Shown here one piece after another: positions 1-6,349 of a DNA stretch of 6,349 bases (position 1 is its first letter; each line of letters opens with the position of its first letter). The position numbers were made by a program, and so were the translations under genes. The notes under the pieces were generated by a model that was not told the DNA's origin, ran no database searches, and saw only the letters and a list, made by a program, of their open reading frames with translations. Source of the stretch: Thiomonas sp. GTDB taxonomy: Bacteria > Pseudomonadota > Gammaproteobacteria > Burkholderiales > Burkholderiaceae_C. The DNA lies in contig JAQTVS010000166.1 in the NCBI GenBank assembly GCA_028706735.1, positions 1-6,349 of the forward strand, read 5' to 3'.

Positions 1-167
1 CCGCTGATGCGCGTGTCTTTGCCGATCAGCACTGTGGGGCGCTGCACGCCCTGGGCCCGCAGAACCTTGCCTGCGGCGTGCCCCAGACGCAGGCCGAACT
101 CCGGCACGATCGGGCTCTTGCCCACCAGGCCGCGCACTCCATCGGTTCCGAAATACTTTCTGCTCAT
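1..167 (-). CDS. glmM: Phosphoglucosamine mutase, N-terminal fragment (runs off the left edge)
   Basis: GlmM interconverts glucosamine-6-phosphate and glucosamine-1-phosphate in the cytoplasm, a step towards UDP-N-acetylglucosamine for peptidoglycan and LPS. Only the first 55 codons are in the window. They read [13 protein letters not shown] at residues 1-13, the signature N-terminus of bacterial GlmM, followed by a KDTRIS stretch at the window edge that matches the conserved KDTR segment of domain 1. The catalytic phosphoserine loop (around residue 100 in the family) lies outside, so activity cannot be judged. The ATG at 165-167 is preceded by a GGAGAGG Shine-Dalgarno sequence (171-177) at a short 3-nt distance, which fixes the start. 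It follows folP on the same strand after 46 nt with no visible terminator, so co-transcription with folP is likely. The identification is firm. Confidence 0.95.
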   Translation of the reverse strand, partial: MSRKYFGTDGVRGLVGKSPIVPEFGLRLGHAAGKVLRAQGVQRPTVLIGKDTRIS

Positions 168-213
168 CGCCCTCTCCAAGAATTCAATCTGCGCGCGGCC
201 CGCAGGACGAGGC

Positions 214-1041
214 TCAAACGCGCATGGCACTCCACACTTTAATCGCGTCGCATGTCGGGCCAACATCATGCACGCGCACGATCTGCGCACCCGCCGCAAT
301 ACAAGCCAGCGCGGCAGCCAGGCTGCCGGCCAGCCTGTCATCCACGCGGCGCCCGGCCATCTCGCCCAACATGGACTTGCGGGACACGCCGATCAGTACC
401 GGATAACCCTCGGCCGCCAGCGCGCCCAGGGTATGCGCCAGTGCGCGATTGTGTTCGAGCGTCTTGCCAAAGCCAAACCCTGGATCGAGGGCGATGCGCG
501 AAGACGCAATGCCCCGCGCGGTCAACGCATGTGCGCGGTCGAGCAGAAAAGCGCGCACCTCACGGCCAACATCCACATAGTGCGGCGCCTGCTGCATCGT
601 CCCCGGTTCGCCCTGCATGTGCATCAGGCAGATGCCCGCGGCCGATGCCGCCACCACGTCCAGCGCTCCCGGCTTACGGAGGGCATGAATGTCGTTGATG
701 ATGTCCACGCCCATGTCCAAAGCCAGACGCATGGTGTCGGGCTGATAGGTGTCGACAGAAATTGGGACGTTCCAGCGCACGATCTCGCGCAACACGGGGG
801 CGATGCGATCCCACTCTTGCGCATGCGACAAGCGTGGAGAACCGGGACGCGACGACTCGCCACCGATGTCGAGAATGTCGGCGCCTTGGTCGCACAAGGA
901 CTGCGCGTGCGCAATCGCCGCGCGCGTGTCGGCATACTGCCCGCCGTCGGAAAAAGAGTCCGGCGTGACATTGACAATCCCCATGACCAGGGGCCTGTGC
1001 AACTGCAGATTGAACCGCCCCGCTTGCCACTGCTCCGCCAT
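214..1041 (-). CDS. folP: Dihydropteroate synthase
   Basis: DHPS condenses p-aminobenzoate with 6-hydroxymethyl-7,8-dihydropterin pyrophosphate to give dihydropteroate in cytoplasmic folate synthesis; it is the sulfonamide target. The protein has 275 aa, a usual length. The TIM-barrel motifs are all in order: [15 protein letters not shown] (20-34), [11 protein letters not shown] (58-68), SVDTYQPDT (95-103), NDIHALR (116-122), [12 protein letters not shown] (139-150), [13 protein letters not shown] (186-198), GVSRKSMLG (218-226) and RVHDV (256-260). The second loop reads GESSRPG where most family members have GESTRPG, a conservative Thr-to-Ser change at residue 64. Phe30 and Pro66, whose equivalents change in some sulfonamide-resistant E. 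coli mutants, are unaltered. The ATG at 1041 follows a GGAG (1050-1053) with an 8-nt spacer and aligns with family N-termini. It ends in TGA. An intrinsic terminator sits immediately upstream, between ftsH and this gene, so how it is transcribed is an open point. Confidence 0.97.
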   Translation of the reverse strand: MAEQWQAGRFNLQLHRPLVMGIVNVTPDSFSDGGQYADTRAAIAHAQSLCDQGADILDIGGESSRPGSPRLSHAQEWDRIAPVLREIVRWNVPISVDTYQPDTMRLALDMGVDIINDIHALRKPGALDVVAASAAGICLMHMQGEPGTMQQAPHYVDVGREVRAFLLDRAHALTARGIASSRIALDPGFGFGKTLEHNRALAHTLGALAAEGYPVLIGVSRKSMLGEMAGRRVDDRLAGSLAAALACIAAGAQIVRVHDVGPTCDAIKVWSAMRV

Positions 1042-1053
1042 GTCGTTGACTCC

Positions 1054-1083
1054 AAAAAAACGGCCCGGTCATGTACCGGGCCG
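1054..1083 (-). terminator. Intrinsic terminator after ftsH, immediately before folP
   Basis: On the minus strand a perfect 9-bp GC-rich stem (CGGCCCGGT/ACCGGGCCG, 1075-1083 with 1061-1069) closes a 5-nt loop (1070-1074) and is followed by seven consecutive T residues (1054-1060). This is a textbook Rho-independent terminator. It starts 18 nt after the ftsH stop codon. Its T-tract directly abuts the folP Shine-Dalgarno sequence, and only 12 nt separate it from the folP ATG, leaving no room for a promoter between them. It may terminate only part of the ftsH transcripts. Confidence 0.85.
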
Positions 1084-1101
1084 ATGTTGATGCGAAGACG
1101 C

Positions 1102-3009
<1,908 letters not shown>

Positions 3010-3015
3010 AACCAA

Positions 3016-3021
3016 CCTCCA
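3016..3021 (-). promoter_or_regulatory. Ribosome binding site that decides the ftsH TTG start
   Basis: TGGAGG on the minus strand is a near-perfect Shine-Dalgarno sequence. The spacer TTGGTT (6 nt) leads to the TTG at 3007-3009. Another in-frame TTG (3013-3015) abuts the Shine-Dalgarno and is too close. TTG codons further upstream (3045, 3033) lack a comparable site and would add residues not typical of FtsH. Confidence 0.75.
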
Positions 3022-3046
3022 GAAACAATGCAAGCGCAGTTGCAAG

Positions 3047-3074
3047 ACATGACGCGCATTTTAGGCATTTCAAG
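3047..3074 (-). promoter_or_regulatory. Candidate sigma-32-like heat-shock promoter for ftsH
   Basis: On the minus strand CTTGAAA (3068-3074) matches the heat-shock -35 consensus. After a 13-nt spacer comes CGTCATGT (3047-3054), a partial match to CCCCATnT. Transcription would begin near 3040, giving a leader of about 30 nt before the TTG start. In E. coli ftsH is under sigma-32 control through the upstream rrmJ (rlmE) promoter, so a heat-shock promoter is plausible here, but the -10 match is imperfect and this is inference. Confidence 0.4.
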
Positions 3075-3191
3075 ACCGCGGGCGCAGAGAAACCAGAAAA
3101 CCGATCTACCAAAATGGGCTATTGATTTCACCAATCCGATCGAATTTGACAAAAGGCAATCCAGGAGAGCCCCGAAAGCACGGCCAACCTC

Positions 3192-3842
3192 CTATTCGGC
3201 CGCCCTCTTGAGAGCCCGCGCCAGGATGAACGTCTCGGCGGATTTGTCGCGTGAGGCCTGCGGTTTCACCGCCTTGACCTGCTGGAAAACCTGCTTGAAC
3301 TCTTTGACGCTCTGGCTGTAATAACTGCCGTGGAAGGTCTTGATCACCATTGCGCCTTGCGGCTGCAGCCAGCGCCGGGCGAAGTCCAACGCCAGTTCGC
3401 TCAGGTGCTCGATGCGCGCGGCGTCGGCCGACGGAATGCCGGTCAGGTTTGGCGCCATGTCGGACAGCACCACATCCACTTTGCGCCCGTCAAGCAGCGC
3501 CTCCAGCGCGTTCACCACGGCATCTTCGCGGAAATCGCCTTGCAGAAAATGGACGTCGGGCACCGGGTCCATCGGCAGGATGTCAAGGGCAAAAATCGTG
3601 CCTTGCACCACGCCATTGCGCAGCAAACGGTTGCGCGCGTACTGAGACCAGGAGCCTGGCGTACTGCCCAGGTCCACAATGATCTGCCCGGGCCGCAACA
3701 GCGCTTCCGCCTCGTCGATCTCCTTGAGCTTGTAAGCCGCGCGGGCGCGGTAGCCTTCGCGCTGCGCCATCTTCACATAGGGATCGTTGAGGTGATCCTG
3801 CAGCCAGGCTTTGCTGAATTTGTTTTTCTTCGCACTCGACAT
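3192..3842 (-). CDS. rlmE: 23S rRNA (uridine 2'-O-)-methyltransferase RlmE (FtsJ/RrmJ)
   Basis: RlmE methylates the 2'-OH of U2552 (E. coli numbering) in the A-loop of 23S rRNA, a late step of 50S maturation, using S-adenosylmethionine. The protein has 216 aa, close to the 209 of E. coli. The catalytic K-D-K-E tetrad is present: K38 in RAAYKL, D128 in LSDMAPN, K168 in VIKTFHG and E203 in SAETF. The SAM-binding motif I reads [11 protein letters not shown] (58-68), where E. coli has DLGAAPGGWSQ. I believe this variant is common in Burkholderiales, and it keeps the key glycines and Pro-Gly. Start ATG at 3842 has only a weak GAAG-type Shine-Dalgarno. The stop is TAG. It is divergent from yhbY across 76 nt and precedes ftsH, the conserved pairing seen also in E. 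coli (rrmJ-ftsH), where both respond to heat shock. Confidence 0.96.
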   Translation of the reverse strand: MSSAKKNKFSKAWLQDHLNDPYVKMAQREGYRARAAYKLKEIDEAEALLRPGQIIVDLGSTPGSWSQYARNRLLRNGVVQGTIFALDILPMDPVPDVHFLQGDFREDAVVNALEALLDGRKVDVVLSDMAPNLTGIPSADAARIEHLSELALDFARRWLQPQGAMVIKTFHGSYYSQSVKEFKQVFQQVKAVKPQASRDKSAETFILARALKRAAE

Positions 3843-3918
3843 GGGTTCTTCAAGGACAATAGCGGATTAAGACTTCATCAAGACGCAGCACGCCAAGCCG
3901 TGGCTGCGCGCAAGTGTC
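3843..3918. promoter_or_regulatory. Divergent intergenic region carrying the rlmE and yhbY promoters
   Basis: The 76 nt between two divergently transcribed genes must hold, or adjoin, the promoters of both. On the minus strand GTCTTG and TATTGT are spaced 17 nt apart, a poor -35 with a fair -10, as a possible rlmE promoter. I see no convincing box pair for yhbY. The regulatory role is inferred from gene orientation rather than from clear motifs. Confidence 0.35.
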
Positions 3919-4410
3919 ATGGCCACATTGGAACTCACACCGCAATTTCGCAGCGCTTTGCGCGCTCAGGCCCACCCGCTCAAACCGGTGGTGCTCATTG
4001 GCGAGCAGGGGCTTAACCCGGCGAACATGGCAGAAATCGACGTGGCGCTCAAATCGCACGAGCTGATCAAGGTTCGCGTGTTTGGAGACGTCGCGGCCGC
4101 ACGCAGCGCCATCCTGCAGACCATTTGCGACACCCTGGGCGCCGCGCCAGTGCAGTCCATCGGCAAATTGCTGGTGATCTACCGCCCGCGGCCGAAAGTG
4201 CAGCAAGAGTCGCGGGAAGACGACGCCCCAGCCACGAAGCGCGGCAGATCCCCGCGCACGGTCAAACTGGTGGTGCCTTCCAGCAGCCCGACGCATCGCG
4301 CCAAGGTCAAGCGCGTCACGCTGCTCGGCAATCAACGCCTCACCGCCACCGGCAAAGTCAAGCGCGCCAAGCCGCGCCTGAGCAGTGCGAAAAAATCATC
4401 GCGCGGCTGA
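3919..4410 (+). CDS. yhbY: YhbY/CRS1-family ribosome-assembly RNA-binding protein with basic C-terminal extension
   Basis: The first 90 residues form a CRS1-YhbY (CRM) domain, a KH-like RNA-binding fold that binds pre-50S particles in bacteria. Visible signatures are HPLKPVVLIGEQGL (19-32), with the GxxG loop at 28-31, HELIKVRV (47-54) and IGKLLVIYRP (81-90), closely matching E. coli YhbY. The protein has 163 aa against about 97 in E. coli. Residues 91-163 are an extra tail that begins with an acidic patch (about 99-102) and then becomes rich in Lys/Arg and Ser/Thr, probably disordered and able to contact rRNA. No function beyond RNA contact can be assigned to it. The ATG at 3919 aligns with family starts but has no good Shine-Dalgarno sequence. 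It is the only plus-strand gene here, divergent from rlmE (another 50S maturation factor) and convergent with the DUF4149 gene, 36 nt away. Confidence 0.93.
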   Translation: MATLELTPQFRSALRAQAHPLKPVVLIGEQGLNPANMAEIDVALKSHELIKVRVFGDVAAARSAILQTICDTLGAAPVQSIGKLLVIYRPRPKVQQESREDDAPATKRGRSPRTVKLVVPSSSPTHRAKVKRVTLLGNQRLTATGKVKRAKPRLSSAKKSSRG

Positions 4411-4446
4411 AAGGCCGCAGGTGAAGGGCCGCAGGAATGGCCGCTC

Positions 4447-4869
4447 TCAACTGCGGCTGCGCACAGGCAGTCGCCACACATAAGCCGCCACGCACAAGGC
4501 CTGCAAGGCAAACACCAGACTGGCAATGCCGTGCCACATGCCGGCCTGCGGAGAGTGGCTATATGCGGCTTGCAACAGTCGCGGCGCCACGCCAAACTCG
4601 CCCAATACGGCGAAAAAAATTCCGCCCAGTGGCAGCAGAAAATCGGCGGACATCGTGGCCTTGCTGCCAGCGCGCTCCAGTACGGCAATCAACACGCCCA
4701 ACACAATGGCAGCGAGCGCCATGGCGTAAAACATGCGACTGGCCACTGCCGCCGCCAGCATTTTTTCGGGCACAGTGGCAAACGCCGTTGGGGCGCCGAT
4801 GAGGCCGACCGCGGCCATGCCGCCCAGCCACAGCGCAGCCAAAAACCAGCGGGTGCGCAGACTGCTCAT
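4447..4869 (-). CDS. DUF4149 / TMEM205-like small integral membrane protein
   Basis: This is a 140-aa hydrophobic protein with four likely transmembrane helices (about 8-30, 42-65, 76-93 and 113-133) and an arginine-rich C-terminal end. The pattern WLGGMAAVGLIGAP near residues 14-27, a MFYAM stretch at the start of helix 2, EFGVAPRL (91-98) and HGIASLVFALQ (113-123) fit the DUF4149 family, whose members are usually found beside greA in Betaproteobacteria. The biochemical function is unknown; the family resembles eukaryotic TMEM205, and nothing in this sequence reveals a catalytic site. The ATG at 4869 gives a short positively charged N-terminus before helix 1. The upstream Shine-Dalgarno is weak (GCGAG). 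It lies 79 nt downstream of greA on the same strand without a clear T-tract terminator between, so it may share greA transcripts. Confidence 0.85.
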   Translation of the reverse strand: MSSLRTRWFLAALWLGGMAAVGLIGAPTAFATVPEKMLAAAVASRMFYAMALAAIVLGVLIAVLERAGSKATMSADFLLPLGGIFFAVLGEFGVAPRLLQAAYSHSPQAGMWHGIASLVFALQALCVAAYVWRLPVRSRS

Positions 4870-4948
4870 AAGAAGCTCGCCGGCTCGTCATAAGCGTTTC
4901 TCGCCCCTTGAGGGGAGAACCGAGCGAAGCGAAGGGTTTCGGGATGGT
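4870..4948. repeat. Intergenic GC-rich inverted repeats resembling a dispersed repeat
   Basis: The 79 nt between greA and the DUF4149 gene contain nested inverted repeats. One is a TTGA-loop hairpin built on CCCC/GGGG with flanking TCTC/GAGA (about 4896-4919). The other is GAACC/GGTTC (about 4917-4950), enclosing CGAA/TTCG and a GCGAAGCGAAGG tract. There is no T-tract, so it is not a classic terminator. Its flavour resembles short dispersed intergenic elements I recall from Burkholderiales genomes, but only one copy is in the window, so the repeat status is inference. Confidence 0.35.
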
Positions 4949-5422
4949 TCATCGGTAATGCACCGCGAGAATTTCGTAGCGCCGCACACCACTGGGGGCG
5001 GCAACCTGCGCGACTTCACCGGACTCTTTGCCGATCAGCGCCCGCGCGATGGGCGAGTTGATGGAAATGCGGCCCTGCTTGAGATCGGCTTCATCGTCGC
5101 CCACGATCTGGTAGGTGATTTCGTCGCCGCTGGATTCGTCGCTCAGCTCCACCGTGGCGCCGAACACCACGCGGCCATCGGCCTGCAGCTCGCTCGGATC
5201 AATGATCTGCGCCGTGCCGAGTTTGCCTTCGATGTCAGCAATGCGGCCTTCGATGAAACCCTGTTTGTCGCGGGCCGCGTCGTACTCGGCGTTCTCGGAG
5301 AGATCGCCCTGCGCCCGCGCTTCGGCGATGGCCTGGATCACTGCCGGACGTTCGATGGTCTTGAGCCGCTGCAGCTCTTGCTTGAGTTGTTCTGCGCCTT
5401 TGCGCGTCATGGGGGTCGCCAT
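4949..5422 (-). CDS. greA: Transcription elongation factor GreA
   Basis: GreA inserts its coiled coil into the RNA polymerase secondary channel and stimulates cleavage of backtracked RNA, rescuing stalled complexes. The protein has 157 aa, the standard length. An N-terminal antiparallel coiled coil covers about residues 5-75. The tip motif [13 protein letters not shown] (39-51) carries D40 and E43, equivalent to the Mg-coordinating D41 and E44 of E. coli. The C-terminal FKBP-like domain follows, with [19 protein letters not shown] and [14 protein letters not shown] segments typical of the family. The ATG at 5422 follows GGAGG (5430-5434) with a 7-nt spacer. A second in-frame ATG at residue 5 is less well placed. 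It lies downstream of carB on the same strand, with a strong intrinsic terminator ending 23 nt before its ATG, suggesting attenuation or a promoter before the hairpin. Confidence 0.97.
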   Translation of the reverse strand: MATPMTRKGAEQLKQELQRLKTIERPAVIQAIAEARAQGDLSENAEYDAARDKQGFIEGRIADIEGKLGTAQIIDPSELQADGRVVFGATVELSDESSGDEITYQIVGDDEADLKQGRISINSPIARALIGKESGEVAQVAAPSGVRRYEILAVHYR

Positions 5423-5445
5423 GTTTGGGCCTCCGTAGACCCGTG

Positions 5446-5484
5446 AAAAAAACGAGCACCGCAGCCACTTGCGCTGCGGTGCTC
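5446..5484 (-). terminator. Intrinsic terminator after carB, in front of greA
   Basis: On the minus strand a perfect 12-bp stem (GAGCACCGCAGC/GCTGCGGTGCTC, 5473-5484 with 5454-5465) closes a 7-nt loop (5466-5472). One base later come seven T residues (5446-5452). It begins 14 nt after the carB stop codon and ends 23 nt before the greA ATG. It is a strong Rho-independent terminator for carB, and possibly an attenuator in the greA leader. Confidence 0.9.
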
Positions 5485-5495
5485 AGGTGACCGGA

Positions 5496-5522
5496 ATTTT
5501 ACGCGCTTGCGAACGATTGCAA
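5496..5522 (-). promoter_or_regulatory. Possible promoter overlapping the carB stop codon, upstream of the greA hairpin
   Basis: On the minus strand TTGCAA (5517-5522) and TAAAAT (5496-5501) are separated by 15 nt. The -10 is one base from consensus, but the -35 is weak and the spacer is shorter than the optimum. The -10 includes the carB TAA stop. A transcript would start near 5489, only about 5 nt before the terminator hairpin. This is speculative. Confidence 0.22.
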
Positions 5523-6349
5523 TGGGTAAACCACGATTTTCTGCAGCTCTTTCATCCCCTCAACCGCGGCGAGCGCGCCCGAAATCGTCGTGTAGGTGGT
5601 GACACGCGCGGCCAGCGCCGAAGTGCGGATGGCGCGCGAGTCGGTGATGGCGTTGCGGCGCTCTTCCACCGTATTGATCACCAGCACGATCTCGTTGCTC
5701 TTGAGCATGTCCACCACATTGGGGCGTCCTTCGGTGACCTTGTTGATCACCTGCACCTCGACGCCGGCTGCTGCGATGGCAGCCGCCGTGCCGCGGGTGG
5801 CCACCACGCTGAAGCCCATCGCCACGAGCTGGCGGGCCACCTCCACCGCATCCGGCTTGTCGCTCTGCTTGACCGACAGGAACACCTTGCCGCCGGCCTT
5901 CGGGTCGGGCAGGCGCGTGCCGGCGGCAAGTTGTGACTTGACGAAGGCCTCTCCAAACGTGCGGCCGACACCCATCACCTCGCCAGTGGATTTCATCTCC
6001 GGCCCGAGAATGGGGTCGACTCCGGGGAATTTATTGAACGGGAACACAGCCTCCTTGACGCAGTAATACGGCGGCGTGACTTCCTTGTCGATGCCCTGCT
6101 GCGCCAGCGTCTGGCCGGCCATGCAGCGCGCGGCAATCTTGGCGAGCTGCAACCCGGTCGCCTTGGACACATAGGGCACGGTGCGCGAGGCGCGCGGATT
6201 CACTTCCAGCAGGAAGATGCGGTCTTGGCCGTCCTGCTGCTGAATGGCAAACTGCACATTCATCAGGCCGACGACCTTGAGGCCATGGGCGAGCTTGACG
6301 GTCTGCTCCTTGATGCGCGCCACAGTGGCCGCAGACAGTGAATAAGGCG
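5499..6349 (-). CDS. carB: Carbamoyl phosphate synthetase large subunit, C-terminal fragment (runs off the right edge)
   Basis: CarB makes carbamoyl phosphate from bicarbonate, ATP and ammonia delivered by the CarA glutaminase, feeding pyrimidine and arginine synthesis. The window holds the last 282 codons of a protein usually near 1070-1080 aa. The frame stays open to the window edge, starting PYSLSAATVARIKEQ, so the gene continues beyond it. The end of the second ATP-grasp domain is seen as LLEVNPRASRTVPYVSKATG (46-65 of the fragment). It is followed by PPYYCVKEAVFPFNKFPGVD and GPEMKSTGEVMGVGR, both very close to E. coli CarB. From about fragment residue 153 to the end lies the MGS-like allosteric domain, with ATRGTA, NKVTEGRPN and the VINT segment, which binds UMP, IMP or ornithine effects in E. 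coli. It ends in TAA, followed by a strong terminator. The protein is intact as far as it can be seen. Confidence 0.97.
   Translation of the reverse strand, partial: PYSLSAATVARIKEQTVKLAHGLKVVGLMNVQFAIQQQDGQDRIFLLEVNPRASRTVPYVSKATGLQLAKIAARCMAGQTLAQQGIDKEVTPPYYCVKEAVFPFNKFPGVDPILGPEMKSTGEVMGVGRTFGEAFVKSQLAAGTRLPDPKAGGKVFLSVKQSDKPDAVEVARQLVAMGFSVVATRGTAAAIAAAGVEVQVINKVTEGRPNVVDMLKSNEIVLVINTVEERRNAITDSRAIRTSALAARVTTYTTISGALAAVEGMKELQKIVVYPLQSFASA

Larger units (their letters stand above)
3010..3191. other. Intergenic gap between rlmE and ftsH
   Basis: This 182-nt gap is AT-richer than its surroundings. It holds the ftsH Shine-Dalgarno sequence and the candidate heat-shock promoter. I found no convincing terminator hairpin with a T-tract after rlmE, so read-through from rlmE into ftsH is possible. 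I see no RNA gene, small coding region or further repeat that I can support. Confidence 0.5.

Noticed and set aside
3843..3918. A sigma-32-type promoter before rlmE as in E. coli rrmJ
   Set aside because: CTTGAT is present on the minus strand but the downstream box and spacing do not fit the consensus well enough.
3330..4016. A 228-codon plus-strand frame over rlmE and the start of yhbY
   Set aside because: It overlaps two well-identified genes in wrong frames and shows no family signature.
3850..4335. A 161-codon minus-strand frame opposite yhbY
   Set aside because: yhbY carries all family motifs in its own frame; the opposite frame is composition-driven.
4386..4418. A possible minus-strand terminator for the DUF4149 gene (GCGGC/GCCGC stem, then a T run)
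   Set aside because: The stem is only 5 bp and about 7 nt separate it from the T run, which belongs to lysine codons of yhbY on the other strand; too weak to call.
4733..5446. A 237-codon plus-strand frame opposite greA
   Set aside because: It is antisense to greA, which has full-length family similarity and a good Shine-Dalgarno; the antisense product looks like nothing recognisable.

Overview
The window is a stretch of core housekeeping chromosome from a GC-rich betaproteobacterium, most likely of the order Burkholderiales. The gene order carB – greA – DUF4149 membrane protein – yhbY (opposite strand) – rlmE – ftsH – folP – glmM is the arrangement expected in that group, and the proteins read like typical Burkholderiales family members. 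I cannot fix the genus from the sequence alone.

Layout from the right edge, following the minus strand: the last 282 codons of carB (large subunit of carbamoyl phosphate synthetase) enter from the right and end at 5499. A strong intrinsic terminator (5446-5484) separates it from greA (transcript cleavage factor). A short spacer with a GC-rich, repeat-like sequence leads to a small four-helix membrane protein (DUF4149/TMEM205-like). yhbY, a ribosome-assembly RNA-binding protein, is the only plus-strand gene. It converges on the DUF4149 gene and diverges from rlmE (23S rRNA 2'-O-methyltransferase). Downstream of rlmE come ftsH (membrane AAA+ zinc protease), folP (dihydropteroate synthase) and the first 55 codons of glmM (phosphoglucosamine mutase), which runs off the left edge.

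Functionally the window combines pyrimidine/arginine precursor supply (carB), transcription fidelity (greA), ribosome maturation (yhbY, rlmE), membrane protein quality control (ftsH), folate synthesis (folP) and cell-wall amino-sugar synthesis (glmM). The rlmE-ftsH pair and the ftsH-folP-glmM series are widely conserved proteobacterial neighbourhoods.

The most interesting details are regulatory. Two textbook intrinsic terminators sit only 12 and 23 nt upstream of the folP and greA start codons, so those genes must depend on read-through or on a promoter located before the hairpin. ftsH appears to start at a TTG codon behind a good Shine-Dalgarno sequence, with a candidate heat-shock (sigma-32-like) promoter just upstream. 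No mobile element, CRISPR array, tRNA, rRNA or novel multi-gene system is visible. I regard this as an ordinary core region with a few regulatory points to check.
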